Below are positions 22,546 to 33,035 of a stretch of 64,000 nt of DNA, piece after piece. Under the pieces are notes generated by a model. The model worked only from the letters and a program-made list of their open reading frames with translations, was not told the DNA's origin and made no database searches. The translations under genes were made by a program, and so were the position numbers. The first letter of the stretch is position 1. Every line of letters starts with the position of its first letter. Source of the stretch: Dasypus novemcinctus (lineage: Eukaryota; Chordata; Mammalia; Cingulata; Dasypodidae); contig NC_080698.1 in the NCBI RefSeq assembly GCF_030445035.2, forward strand, positions 27,869,294-27,933,293, read 5' to 3'.

Positions 22546-24180
22546 CCCAATTCAATCTGAGATTTTTCTGGTGGATTGTACTGGACATTTTGAATATTAT
22601 TTACAAAACTCTGTTTTGCTTAAACCCTATGGAAGATGTTGATATTTTGTTTAAGCAGGCGATCTAACTGGTCAGGATCAGGCCACAGATTCCAACCAGC
22701 AAACTGCGGACATGATTCCAATATCACTTTAGGTTTTGAAGCCTGCACAGTGATTTGGATCTTTCCCACATGTGTGTCACTTGGTGGTCAGGTTGGGAAG
22801 CTGGCCATGGTCTATCTGTCATTTCAGTTTGTAGTCTCTGGTTTGCTGATAAAGATCAGATTCATGCATGCCCAGCTCAGGAGTGAGACCAAGTGCTCAT
22901 TAAGAACTTTATGGATGGGAAGCAGAGGTGGTTCAAGTGATAGGACCTCCGCCTACCATATGGGAGGACCCGGGTTCAATCACTGGGACCTCCTGGTGAA
23001 AAAGAAGAGAACGCATGTCTGCATGGCAAGCCAGTGCCTGCTGGTGAGCTGAGTGCCCGCATGGTGACATAAGTACCCACACGATGAGCTGAGTGCCCAC
23101 GCGAGTGCCCACATGGTGAGCCAGTGCCAGCCTGAGTGCCGTGTGGTGAGCTGAGTGCCTGCATTGTGAGCTGAGTGCCTATGTGGTGAGCCAGTTCTTG
23201 TGCCAGTGAGTCATGCAGCAAGATGGTGATGCAACAAAAGAGAGACAAAGGGGAGAGTCAAGGGGAAGCCCAGCAGAAACCAGGAACTGAGGTGGTGTGA
23301 TTGACAGGGAACCTCTCTCCACATCAGAGGTCCCCAGAATCGAGTCCCAGTGAATCCTAGAGGAGAAAGACAAGAAGAGAAGACAAAAAGAGAAATAGAT
23401 ATAGAAGATCACACAGCAAGTGGACACAGCAAAAACAGCAGGGCCGGGGAGGGGAGGAGAAGAAAAAAAAAAAAAAGAACTTTATGGAGTAGCTCTCCTG
23501 AGCTCTTTCTTTTGTAAAATCTCCCTGGTACTTTTCTGTTTCCCAAGGCTCTTCTTTTTTGGCCCTCTGGTCTGATAGCTGGGGCCTTAAAAGTTACCGT
23601 CTCTGCTGTGTACATCTGTAACTGAGCCCCTGTGCTGGCCCATGCAGCCAGACAGAAAGAATGAAATGCAAAGGGGCTTGCCCCACTCTCTTAGGGCGTA
23701 TCTCCCAGGTGCTCTTCTCGCAGTTTTGGCTCTGCTAGTTCCAGCTGCGCCTCATCACTGGCCCCAAGGTTTGCTTGGGGGATGGGGTGTGAGAGAACAG
23801 AGAGAAGGAAAAAAAAAAGGAGCAAAATGGGATTTCCACACTATCTCTGAGTATTAGGAATTATGTTTCCCCTTCTTCAGCCAGGTCCCTTCGGAGCATT
23901 TTCTGAGTCACCAACTCCCTTTTGAGTTTCAGGCTGCACTGGGTTCAGGCCAGGGAATATAGGAGGGGCAAAAATGGTAAACTCACCACCATTTTGGTGG
24001 TACTTCCAATTCTCATCTTCTTCTCCAATTCGTTTGCTGCTATTTACTTTTCAGAGTCCTCAAATAAATGCTCCGTGCGTTCTGTGCAGGCTTTGAAGTT
24101 GTCTTTAACAACTTCAAAGGGCAGAGTATGCTTATTCCATCCTACCTGGAATAGTATCTCAACATATGCAATTTTGAATC
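22546..24180 (-). mobile_element. Probable 5' part of an ancient L1 or other dispersed repeat
   Basis: The segments 22546-22915 and 23489-24180 are one sequence split by a SINE. Wording such as 'gattgtactggacattttga', 'attaagaactttatggagta' and 'cccctgtgctggcccatgca' is familiar from an old, widespread mammalian repeat that I associate with the 5' side of L1M elements. Its position right after L1 ORF2 in antisense fits a 5'UTR. The assignment is inference. No coding function is seen. Confidence 0.4.
22916..23474 (+). mobile_element. Two-module SINE with internal tandem array
   Basis: It is flanked by a perfect 14-bp TSD, aagaactttatgga (22902-22915 and 23475-23488). The first tRNA-like head is 'tgggaagcagaggtggttca' with B-box text 'gggttcaatcac'. 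A tandem array of ~20-bp units (consensus near gtgagctgagtgcccgcatg) fills about 23028-23205. A second tRNA-like module (about 23281-23370, 'gaatcgagtcccagtg') and an A-rich tail follow. At ~560 bp it is longer than the other SINEs here because of the array. Confidence 0.88.
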
Positions 24181-24864
24181 TATTACCACCTATCACAAAA
24201 AGCCTTAGACCATACTATGAGAATCACTAATAAAAAAGCAGGGTGTCTCGACTTCCTATTTTTTCTAAGAAAAAATATTGTATGTTTATCAGTCTTCAAG
24301 TCATGACACAGGTAGCATTAATTAAAAACTTGTGACTTTAAGGTCCAAGATTTTCCATGCACCTTAAAATCTGTATATCTGGATGATAGTACTTTAGTTC
24401 TTGGTTGAAATGTATACAAGACAATGATTAAAAACAGACTGGTTTTTATCCAGAGTTGAGAAAAGAAAAGTAATCTGCTTTATCTTTTGTAACACTACTT
24501 TGGAAGATATTGTCCATTTTGTCCAATGTTGTTTAAATAAAACATTCCACTTTGAATTTCATGCAAAGAAAAGGTTCCTCACTTCTTATGAACTCACATC
24601 AAGGCTTGGTTTTCTTTTTGTCCTGGTTTTCAGAAGTCTCAGTTATACTTGCTGTCTTTAGCTAGATTTTCTGGACCAATTGTTTTTCCTCTACCATGTT
24701 ACATAGGTCTGACTATTTTACACTTATTTTGTTTCTGGAAACTGAGTCATAAATGAATAAAATGCAATGATAGGATTAGTAGTTCTCCTTTCTCCCTTTT
24801 ATTTGCCAGTTCTTTTGTGTTTTTTACCATGCTCCTTTTAAAAGATATAAAACTTGAGTGAAAT
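24181..24864. other. Unique AT-rich sequence, no gene seen
   Basis: No repeat or exon recognised. Confidence 0.5.
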
Positions 24865-24972
24865 AATTACATTCAACCTGGATGATGAGTACATGGAATT
24901 TATACTATAATCCTATCTATTTTGTATATTCTTGAAATTCTCCATAATAAAAAATTAAAAGTTAAAAAAATG
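24865..24972 (+). mobile_element. Ancient L1 3' terminus
   Basis: 'gatgatgagtacatggaatt', 'tatactataatcctatctat' and 'gaaattctccataataaaaa' is the standard 3' end of many L1M/HAL1 elements, ending in an A-rich tail. Confidence 0.7.
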
Positions 24973-25029
24973 AAATAAGTAAAATAGTGTTATAAGAATA
25001 AAAAGTCAATCACTGTAAGTGAATAGTTA

Positions 25030-26370
25030 GTTTTGAAACAGACCTAGCATATTAAACTCTGATATATATGTTAAAGATGCAATCATAAACCAGTAGAGAA
25101 AGGAAAGATTTTTCAACAAATAACTATCTGGTAATGGATTAGCTATTTGTGAAAAATAAATCTGTACTTCATACAAAACCTCAAAATTTAATTCTAGGTA
25201 CACTTAAGAGTTACGGTGGAAAAAAAGTAAACCAGAAGTAACTTAAAAATAAGTCATTATTGACTACCTATTTGGACTAGTACTTTTAAAGATAAAAACA
25301 AAAGACAACAATCCCCAAAGGTAAAAACATTTTACCACATAGACCTTTAAAATTTCTTATTTTGAAAATAAAAAAACAATTAATTACGCTAACAACAAAC
25401 TAGAAATAATATTTGCAACAAATATCACTGGCAAAGGGTAAGTATTTGTCTATGATAAACTTATATAAATGAATAAAATGAATAGTGAGACTCAGGCCGA
25501 TAGAGAGGCAAATGCCTTGATAACTTATATAAAATAAGAAATGGCAAAAACCTACAAAAGAAGTGTATTCTTTTAATTTTACTAAAGAGAAATTAGAACT
25601 ATTTGATAGTGTTATTTATCTATCAACTTTTAGGGAAGATGTCATGACACAGTCCTTTTTTTAAAAAAAATATTAATACAGATATATACTTGGGGAGTGG
25701 ATGGGGCTCAGTGGTTGAGCACCAGCTTCCCACATACGCGGTCCCAGGTTCAGTCCCTGGCTCTGGTACCTCGAAAAACAAACAACAACAACAACAACAA
25801 AAAAGGACAAATATTCAATTAAGCAATTTTGTCAAGAGCTTTAAAGCTTTAAATTACTGAGCATTTCAACTAGAAATTCTACTTGGAGGAATTTTGTCAT
25901 AGATATGAATTATATAATAATATATGACATATTTATATAATTTTATATTATTTATGAGTTATATATTAGTATCAGTATAGAATTATCTGACAAAGACTTA
26001 ATAGTAGCTATTATACCTACACTCCAATAAACAACAGCAAAATACTCAAAACAAATGAAAAAATAGAACGTCTCAGGAAAGAAATAGAAGATGTAAAGAA
26101 AAATAAAATAGAAACATACACACACACACAAAGATGTTTTCTCCAGTCTTAGATTTAAAAACCTTGAAACAACTTAATTGTCCAAATTTATAATAATGGT
26201 TTAGTAAATAATAGCATATCCATAGAAGAAATAGCATGTAGTCAATATGAAATGATATTTTAAAATATTTTCTGAGGTAGGAAAATATTTATGGTAAAAA
26301 AAAAGGCTACGTTAAAAATGAAGGTGTTTGTATACTACTATAGGGAAGTCATAGTTATTTTTTCCTTTCA
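25030..26370 (+). mobile_element. Ancient L1 fragments (L1ME-like), sense
   Basis: Decayed L1 ORF2 3' and 3'UTR wording appears in sense order: 'aaggaaagatttttcaacaa', 'ctagaaataatatttgcaac', 'gagcatttcaactagaaatt', then 'aacttaattgtccaaattta' and 'tttagtaaataatagcatat'. A short SINE (25689-25805) interrupts it, and an AC repeat lies at 26117-26131. Divergence is too high to give residue positions. Confidence 0.55.
25689..25805 (+). mobile_element. Short monomeric tRNA-type SINE
   Basis: A tRNA-like head, 'ggggagtggatggggctcag' with 'tggttgagcaccagcttccc' and B box 'ggttcagtcc', is followed directly by 'gaaaaacaaacaac' and an (AAC)n tail at 25777-25805. It lacks the longer DAS body. Confidence 0.85.
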
Positions 26371-26733
26371 ATAGAATGTACGTATTCTCAACTGAGGATA
26401 CAAAAGGAGCTTTAAAAAAACCTAGAGAGGCTCAATGTGTACCTCATATTTACTGAATCATCATTTCTAGGGGAAGGTTTGTTTATGTTTTATTTTTAGG
26501 TCATTTTAAAAAAAGAAAGTCTACAATTGATTCTAACGCATTACTGATTAGTAACTAAAGTGTTAGATTAAGGTGATACTGAAAAGGAAGAGAGTGAATA
26601 GAAAATTACTGTATAACCTTTAAATGTGTCAAAGGAAAAGAAAAGATGACACATACCAAATATACACAGGGGTTTACTGAAAAGTTGTCATAAGTCTTTC
26701 TAAGTTGGGATAAAAAATGACTGACATTTCATT
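26371..26733. other. AT-rich sequence, no gene seen
   Basis: Possibly more decayed L1, but I cannot place it. Confidence 0.4.
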
Positions 26734-26948
26734 CTTTTTTCTTTCTTTGTTAAGTACTGGGCCTGGGAATTAAACCCTGGACCTCATATGTGGGAAGCCA
26801 TTGCTCAACCACTGAGCCACATCGGCTCCCCTGAGTTGTTTTATTGTTGTTTGGCTTGTTTTGTTTTCTTCAGAGGCACTGGAAATCAAACCCAGGATCT
26901 CCCATGTGGGAGGCCAGCACTCAAACACTTGAGCCACATCAGCTCGCC
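26734..26948 (-). mobile_element. Head-to-tail dimer of short tRNA-type SINEs
   Basis: Two antisense monomers are joined. 26734-26830 ends (plus strand) 'ccactgagccacatcggctc' and 26832-26948 ends 'cacttgagccacatcagctc'. Each has a B-box complement ('gggaattaaaccc', 'ggaaatcaaaccc'). A short direct repeat, ttcatt, at 26728-26733 and 26949-26954 may be one TSD around the pair, which would mean it inserted as a dimer, but six AT-rich bases are weak evidence. Confidence 0.75.
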
Positions 26949-27734
26949 TTCATTATTTATATTTTTTTGTGTTACTTAAAGTTTTCCACAATGGGTATTA
27001 GGTATCGAATCAGCAAATGTGTTTTATGGAAAGCAGTAAAAAAAACAGTGAATGATTTCCTTCTGAAAAAGAAATATTTCCATTTTTAAATGTAGAGATT
27101 TCTTACTTCCAACTTCTACTGTAGTGTCCTCCTTGTCACTGCAGCCAAATATGTGCTCTACTTGTGTCAATGGTCAGTTGAAAAGTGAAAAATGGCATCT
27201 TCCTATGTTGAGGTTTCAAGATGACAAGTGACCAATTCTCCCTCTTCTCCTTTTTCTAATCTTACCCATTGAAACTTCTGATAATTTATGGGCTCTTTTT
27301 GTTTCAGAGTCTTATAATGTTTAGGAACAAGGATGCAGCTATGTAATTCTTCAGGACTGCTTCTGTGGGGGTGGTTATTTTGATTTAACTCCTTCCTTCA
27401 AGGCATGAAATAAAGCAGAGCCACCTCAAAAAATTCATCTCCAGGGAGTAAGATAATTTGGCCATGATTTCTGTTTGTGTGAAATACATTCTTTCCTCTT
27501 GCCCATCATAAAATACCAGACCCATCTCCATCAGATTCCCATTATATCAAGTGCTTTTTTGGAGGCGGGGGGGGGGGGGGGGGGAGAGGAATGTGCATAG
27601 TTTTTTTTTTCCATATGAGTGTTATCCATTTCCCGATCTTCTAATACAAAGCCCAACACAGTTTTCCTCCAAAATATATCATTGGAATGATTATTTAACA
27701 TTTTTACACACAGGTTTAATTGTACTCTTTCCCA
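26949..27734. other. Unique sequence with an 18-base G run
   Basis: No gene seen. A run of 18 G lies at 27567-27584, just after 'ggaggc' and not obviously in a SINE, followed at 27601-27610 by a T run. Confidence 0.5.
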
Positions 27735-27832
27735 TTAGATTCTAGAAACCCTCAGGGCATAGAGTGAAGTTCAATCTATGTTAACTGCCTAGCACAGTGT
27801 ATGGTTTCTAATAAGGGTTTATTAAATGTTAG
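27735..27832 (+). mobile_element. L2 3' fragment
   Basis: 'ctgcctagcacagtgtatgg' and 'aataagggtttattaaatgt' match the L2 terminus (cctggcacatagtaggtgctcaataaatgtt). Confidence 0.6.
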
Positions 27833-27894
27833 TTTCTTATACAGATTTCTTTTTTAAAAAAAATGATTCTTCTCCTGTTCTTTAATATTCCTGG

Positions 27895-27994
27895 ATGGTT
27901 TTTCTCTATTTCTTTTTAGGAGGTACAGGAAATTGGATCTGGTACCTTGTACATGGGAAGCAGGTGCTCAACCACTGAGCTACACCTGTTCCCT
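27895..27994 (-). mobile_element. Short monomeric tRNA-type SINE
   Basis: The plus strand reads 'ggaaattggatctggtacct' and ends 'accactgagctacacctgtt', the complement of the tRNA-like head seen at 25689. It lies 12 bases left of the young DAS-SINE. Confidence 0.8.
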
Positions 27995-28006
27995 GTACAC
28001 ATTTCT

Positions 28007-28388
28007 TTCTTTTTTTTTTTTTTAAAGATTTATTTTTATTTATTTAATTCCCCTCCCCTCCCCCGGTTGTCTGTTTTCTGTGTCTTTTTGCTGCGTCTTG
28101 TTTCTTTGTCCGCTTCTGTTGTCGTCAGCGGCACGGGAAGTGTGGGCGGCGCCATTCCTCGGCAGGCTGCTCCCTCCTTCGCGCTGGGCGGCTCTCCTTA
28201 CGGGTGCACTCCTTGCGCGTGGGGCTCACCTACGCGGGGGACACCTCTGTGTGGCACGGCACTCCTTGCGCGCATCAGCACTGCGCATGGGCCAGCTCCA
28301 CACGGGTCAAGGAGGCCCGGGGCTTGAACCGAGGGCCTCCCATGTGGTAGACGGATGCCCTAACCACTGGGCCAAAGTCCGTTTCCCC
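28007..28388 (-). mobile_element. DAS-type SINE, young-looking and CpG-rich
   Basis: It is flanked by the 9-bp TSD acatttctt (27998-28006 and 28389-28397). On the minus strand it starts 'ggggaaacggactttggccc' and keeps the full body and tail. CpGs are abundant ('gtcgtcagcggcacggg', 'gggcggcgcc', 'ttcgcgctgggcgg'), whereas other copies here have mostly lost them to TG/CA. This indicates recent insertion. Its 131-residue open frame is a by-product of low decay and not a protein gene. Confidence 0.93.
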
Positions 28389-28659
28389 ACATTTCTTAAT
28401 TCAAATGTAACGCTGTTGCAAAGCTGCTATAACATGCAAGTAGAAAAAATGTCATTGCAGAAAGAAAGAATTTAGAAAGGAAGAGGATGTTGCAAGTTGG
28501 GTAGTAGAGTACATGAAGTTAGAACTTGAAAGGCAATAGGGTTGTTCATGCTCTTAAGTTTAGGAGCTGGACAGTCAGTTTAAATGAAGAAGTCATTTAG
28601 GAAAGGTTCTGAGATCCAAACCAAATGATGTTTATGGGCTGAATATTTTCTATTTCTTC

Positions 28660-29110
28660 CTTCAGGTTTATTCTCCACACATCGTCACTAAACTCTGTGC
28701 TCCCAGTAGTGGGGTTCTATCAATGAGCTCCCTTGCACTCTGGCTTTCCATTGAATATAGCCAATCAGAGGCATTGTTAAGAAATCTGAGTGTAAGATCA
28801 TGGTGCCTAACTCCCTTGTTTCTTCCTTGTTCTTCCCTTGTTTCTACCTTGGTGGTTTGGATGTGTCTTCTCTACTGAAGCCACAGTAGAGAAGGCAGCC
28901 CTCACATATAGCTAGAGCTGCTACCCTTTCCAATCCTAGTGACAGCTCAGTCTTTTAGTCTCCTTGACCCTTCAAGCGTGGGGAGGCACAGTCCCTCTGT
29001 TGCTAAATACTACCCTTTGCTGGTTTCCTTTAACCCTACCCACACTTTCATAAACAAATCTCTAACCTGTTGCATTGGAGAGACAAAAATGTTTTGCCAG
29101 GATGTTGGGC
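28660..29110 (+). mobile_element. Unnamed dispersed mammalian repeat Y, copy 1
   Basis: 'gctcccttgcactctggctt', 'atatagccaatcagaggcat', 'gaaggcagccctcacatata', 'ccttcaagcgtggggaggca' and 'aaccctacccacactttcat' follow the order of a well-known mammalian repeat whose end is seen at 34440-34705. I recall the wording but not the family name. Confidence 0.5.
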
Positions 29111-29397
29111 CACATTTCTCTTGATGCTAAGTAATCCACCCCACCCCCTGCCATTTTACCTTCATGAAAGAGCTAAGTATCCTCTCTACTAGCTGAATGG
29201 CAGTAATGACTTCAAGATGAGGCCCCTTCACATGATCCTGGGTGATGAGGAAAGCTTTGCAGCAAAAGAAAAACATGTAAAGTCATATGTGCACATTTAA
29301 GTCAACCTATGCAAAAAAAGCAGGTTGCCAGTATTCACTTCCAAACTTATGTGATTTTCTTATCTAAATAAGTGTAGCTTTAAAACTACTGGCCATG

Positions 29398-29815
29398 GGA
29401 AACAGACTTGGTCCAAGGGATAGGGCATCTGCCTACCACATGGGAGGTCTGTGGTTCAAACCCTGGGGCCTCCTTGACCTGTGTGGAGCTGGCCAACATG
29501 CAGTGCTGATGCACGCAAGGAGTGCTGTGCCATGCAGGGGTGTCCCCCACGTAGGGGAGCCCCACGTGCAAGGAGTACACCCTGTAAGAGAGCCACCCAG
29601 CACGAAAGAAAGTGCTGCCTGTCCAAGAATGGCACGCTGCACACGGACAGCTGACACAACAAGATGACGCAACAAAAAGAAACATAGATTCCTGGTGCCA
29701 CTGATAAGGATAGAAGCAGTCAGAGAACAACAGAGTGAATGGACACAGAGAGCAGACAACTTGGGGGTGGGGAGAGAAATAAATAAATAAATAAATCTTT
29801 AAAAAAAGACAAAAC
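29398..29815 (+). mobile_element. DAS-type SINE (full length)
   Basis: A perfect 15-bp TSD, aaaactactggccat, lies at 29383-29397 and 29816-29830. The head reads 'gggaaacagacttggtcca', the B box 'ggttcaaacc', then the GC-rich body, 'gaatggacacagagagcaga' and a (TAAA)n tail. Antisense open frames of up to 143 codons here are artefacts. Confidence 0.95.
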
Positions 29816-29924
29816 AAAACTACTGGCCATTGTTAGTTTCTATGTGAAGCTCATACCAACAATCTGATCAACTCAACATCCAACTTGAGATAACAGTCAG
29901 ATGTTAAGGTTTAGGTACCCAGCG

Positions 29925-30083
29925 CATAACACATGCCATTATTTGCAGAGCACCCTGTTGCTCATTCTGTAAGCCCACCACATATAACCTTCCCAACTAC
30001 CCAGGAAACAGATATTATGACCACTTTCCATTTGAGTAAAGTGAAGCTCAGGCAACTTGCTCAATCTATGTGAAATGAGTGGT
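29925..30083 (-). mobile_element. MIR SINE, antisense, left part
   Basis: 'cattatttgcagagcacc', 'cccaggaaacagatattatg' and 'tgaagctcaggcaacttgct' follow reverse-complement MIR. It continues beyond the LTR at 30632-30700 ('gtggcagaaccagcattcta'). Confidence 0.7.
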
Positions 30084-30631
30084 TGTGGCAGTCTTAGATT
30101 ATTTATGAATATCAGAAAGAGAGATTATGTTTGTAAACTGACCTGTTCTTCTGGGCATGACACCCTTTGATTGTATTAGATTCAGCTGAGATGTCTGATT
30201 AAATTATGCTAAGATTAGGGCTTTGATTTGACCATGTCAGTAAGGTGTTTTTCAGTTTAAGTCCCTGCCCCCTTGGTGGGCTATATAAATGGACACTCAC
30301 TCAAGAAGACACACAGAAGATAAGGAAGAGGAGAGAACTTGGTCATTTCAGTCCTGCCATGAGACAGAAAGAAGGCTCAAACAACTAAAGAGTTTTGGAA
30401 GAGAGACAAACCCTATGCCAGACTACAGTTGAGATTGGAAGAAGCTGGGCTCATGGAGCCTTAAGAAGAAGAAGGCAGAGATTGCCTGCCATCTTGCATC
30501 AACATGTGGCAACAGGCCTTTGTGAGGAAGTAACCTTGTAACTGTAAGCTTCTATTCCAAATAAATACCCTTTACAAAAGCCAAGAGATTTCTGGTACTT
30601 TGTACCAGAACCCCTTTGACTGACTAACCCA
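30084..30631 (+). mobile_element. Solo LTR, xenarthran MaLR/ERVL-like, family A
   Basis: It starts 'tgtggcagtcttagatt' and shares with 7511-8272: 'ggcatgacaccctttgattg', 'tataaatggacac', 'tggcaacaggc' text, 'aaataaatacc' and 'tttctggtactttgtacc'. It interrupts an antisense MIR, with gtggt (30079-30083) and gtggc (30632-30636) as a probable 5-bp TSD with one change. A TATA-like 'gctatataaatgg' at about 30281 sits where an LTR promoter would. No internal provirus. Confidence 0.85.
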
Positions 30632-30714
30632 GTGGCAGAACCAGCATTCTAAGGCAGGTTTATGGGGCTCCAGCCCAGGCTGGGCTCCAGTGGTTTAGCC
30701 AATGTTATTAGAGA

Positions 30715-30880
30715 AATGGCTTTGGGGGTGAAAGCTTTGTATATAAGTCCTGGCTTGACTCTCTAGCTGGGTGACTTTGAGCATCTTTGCTAACTTTTCT
30801 GAGCTTCACTTTCTTCATCCATAAAGGGAGGATAAGAACAATTCCTATATTACAGATTAATTGTGATTATCAAGAAAAAT
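30715..30880 (+). mobile_element. MIR SINE
   Basis: 'aagtcctggcttgactctct', 'agctgggtgactttgagcat', 'cttcactttcttcatccata' and 'gaacaattcctatattacag' are MIR landmarks in order. Confidence 0.8.
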
Positions 30881-31104
30881 ACCATGGAGGAAGGAATTTT
30901 TTTTTACCTCTACAGGGCTGTAAAAACATGATTTATTTCTTTGGTTGTCTTTTTACTAATTCCCCTATACCCTGGAGGTGGTGAATCTGATGCCAGTTTT
31001 GATTCCATGCGAAATCCAAGGACACACCCACTGAGATTTGACTTTCTCAATAGTAATGGTAACAGTTACAATGATCACAACAAAACCAATAATAATTATA
31101 CATC

Positions 31105-31323
31105 TAATATCAACATACATTGATCATTCACTTACCACATACCAGGCACATTACTTGGATTACCTCATTTAGCCTTCACCATCATCCTGTGAGTAAGCAT
31201 TACTATGATCATTTTCAGATGAGAAATCCAAGGTTCAGAGAGCTTAAGTAAGTTGTCCAAGGTCATACTGCTCTTAAGAGGTGCAGCTGGGATTTGGATT
31301 TACTTTTGCCTCTGGAGCTGCAC
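31105..31323 (-). mobile_element. MIR SINE, antisense
   Basis: 'cacttaccacataccaggca', 'catttagccttcaccatcat', 'ttttcagatgagaaatccaa' and 'ccaaggtcatactgctctta' are reverse-complement MIR. Confidence 0.85.
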
Positions 31324-31619
31324 CCTCCAATACAGTAGCCTCTGGTCCCAAGTCACGTAACACTTGAAATGTGACTGGTCTGAGTTGAGATGTGCTACAA
31401 GTGTAAAATACACAACAGACTTTAAAGATTTATGAAAAATCTCATGAATAATTTTATATTGACTGAGTTGCAATGATAATATTTGGGACATATTGGTTTA
31501 AATAACATATAGCATTAAATTAATTTCACATGTTTCTTTTTTACTTTAAAAAATAAGGCGACTAGAACATTTAAAATTACATACACTACTCACATTACAT
31601 TTTTATTGGACAGCATTGG
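31324..31619. mobile_element. Eutherian hAT-like MITE, near complete
   Basis: It runs from 'ccaatacagtagcctctggt' through 'cacttgaaatgtgactggtc', 'gagatgtgctacaagtgtaa' and 'ttaatttcacatgtttcttt' to 'tttttattggacagcattgg'. The inner ends (ccaatacagta / tattggacagc) are inverted, as in hAT elements. It is the best copy of this family in the window. Partial copies lie at 9812 and 55413/59657. Confidence 0.7.
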
Positions 31620-31811
31620 GCAAGTACCTTAAGGCACAGTTCTAAAACTGTGCCATTCACAGTGGTAACAAAGAAAAGTGAACATTTGTTTTCTATAACA
31701 TTTTGGGGAGCAAGGGTAGAGGAAGAGACCAAACCCATATTTTCTGTGGCTTCCAAAAAGCCACAGCTTTATAGGTTTAACTTCACCAAGAAAGGGATCT
31801 GCTTCATGGGG

Positions 31812-31857
31812 CTATGGCATGAGCTTCTCTAATACTATGGCATGAACTTTTCTAATA
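31812..31857. repeat. Tandem duplication of a 23-bp unit
   Basis: The unit begins 'ctatggcatgagcttctc' (31812-31834) and repeats with two changes at 31835-31857. Confidence 0.9.
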
Positions 31858-32329
31858 CCCTGATGGTGAATCCAGCCTGAAAGCAAACATTTCAAAGTCT
31901 CTGGTTGAAGCAGTTTGGAGACAGGCTCCCAAGCCATCAGGCCAGCAGATGATGTTTATGTCTTGTGACATAAGAGTCAAGTCAAATTTCATTTCATAGC
32001 AGTTACTTTCATGTACCAAGAACAGAAAAATCCCTTCAGATGACCAAAAACACCCCTGCACAACCCTAAATCCTATTAGATAAATCTGTGGCTTTGCCTA
32101 TTTTGTGGGAAACTATACTTCATCTTTCCAGTCAAGACAGGACCTTTAACCTTTCAAGAAGCTTCTTGCATCAATAGAAGATGTGTGTTTAAGCTGATTA
32201 ATATAGCCTGGTCCAAATGTGTGCCACCAAGTTCAGTAGGGCAATTTGGAGGGCCAAATGCCCTGCAAAATGCTTGACAAGGGACAAAGACTGGTAGAAG
32301 CAAAAGTAATGTGTGCCTTGTGCAAAGAA

Positions 32330-32440
32330 CTTTGCATTTTCCAAAGCTCTTTCCTCTCGTACCCATGATCTCATTCCACTCCACCCCCTTTCATCCTGAT
32401 GAGAGAGATGAAGAAACTGAGGCCAGGCAGGGTTCTAGCT
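32330..32440 (-). mobile_element. MIR SINE fragment, antisense
   Basis: 'aaagaactttgcattttcca', 'ctcattccactccaccccct' and 'gatgaagaaactgaggccag' resemble reverse-complement MIR. Confidence 0.6.
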
Positions 32441-32454
32441 CTAGACTGGGGAGA

Positions 32455-32750
32455 GAGAACAAGATTTAGAGTCAGTGGTTTGCAATTAAATTTTTGCTCT
32501 GCTTTACTAGCTGTGTGACCCTGGGCAAGTTACTGCACATCTTTGAGCTTGCTTTATTTTTTATTTATTTATTTTTTTAAAGGATTTTTTTTTAAAGATT
32601 CTTTTTCTCTCCCCTTCCCCCACTCCCCCAGTTGTCTGTTCTCTGTCCATTTGCTGTGTGTTCTTCCGTGACCACTTCTATCCTTATCAGCGGCACCGTG
32701 AATCTGAGCTTGCTCTAACTTGTTCATAAAATGTGGCTAACACAGACTCA
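32455..32750 (+). mobile_element. MIR SINE split by a SINE
   Basis: 'agagtcagtggtttgcaatt', 'actagctgtgtgaccctggg', 'caagttactgcacatctttg' are MIR landmarks. The sequence resumes at about 32705 ('tgagcttgctctaacttg') after the insertion at 32554-32704. Confidence 0.8.
32554..32704 (-). mobile_element. 5'-truncated DAS-type SINE
   Basis: Only the 3' part is present. The minus strand reads from 'ggtgccgctgataagg' through 'acggaagaacacacagcaaa', 'acagagaacagacaactggg' and an A-rich tail. A perfect 10-bp TSD, tgagcttgct, flanks it (32544-32553 and 32705-32714). It lacks the pol III boxes. Confidence 0.9.
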
Positions 32751-33035
32751 AAAGGTTATGCACTATATGGTTTAATTTAAATGATATCAAGGAAAAGGCA
32801 AAACTACAGATCCATGGTTGCCAGGGGCTTGGGTTGGGGGAAGGCTTTGACTACGAAGGTTCAGCACGTGGAGATATTTTGGGGTGATAGATCGAACTGC
32901 TCTCAATCATTGTGGTGTTTACACACCTTGATGTGTTTGTGAAAACTCATAATGGAACTAACTGGACAGAAAAAAACAACAAAAAGTAATTTTCTGTATG
33001 TAAATTTAAAATATCTATAGTAAAAAATCAAAACA
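32751..33035 (+). mobile_element. Ancient L1 3' end, sense
   Basis: 'caaaactacagatccatggt', 'tgccaggggcttgggttggg', 'atattttggggtgatagatc', 'tgtggtgtttacacacct' and 'gtgaaaactcataatggaac' match the 3'UTR of L1MC/L1ME elements in sense order. Confidence 0.75.

Noticed and set aside
28080..28475. 131-codon frame as a gene
   Set aside because: It lies within a DAS-type SINE and its flank. GC-rich SINE bodies give long frames on both strands, and the same frames recur at other SINE copies (29386-29817, 19396-19827, 43467-43955, 44516-44986).
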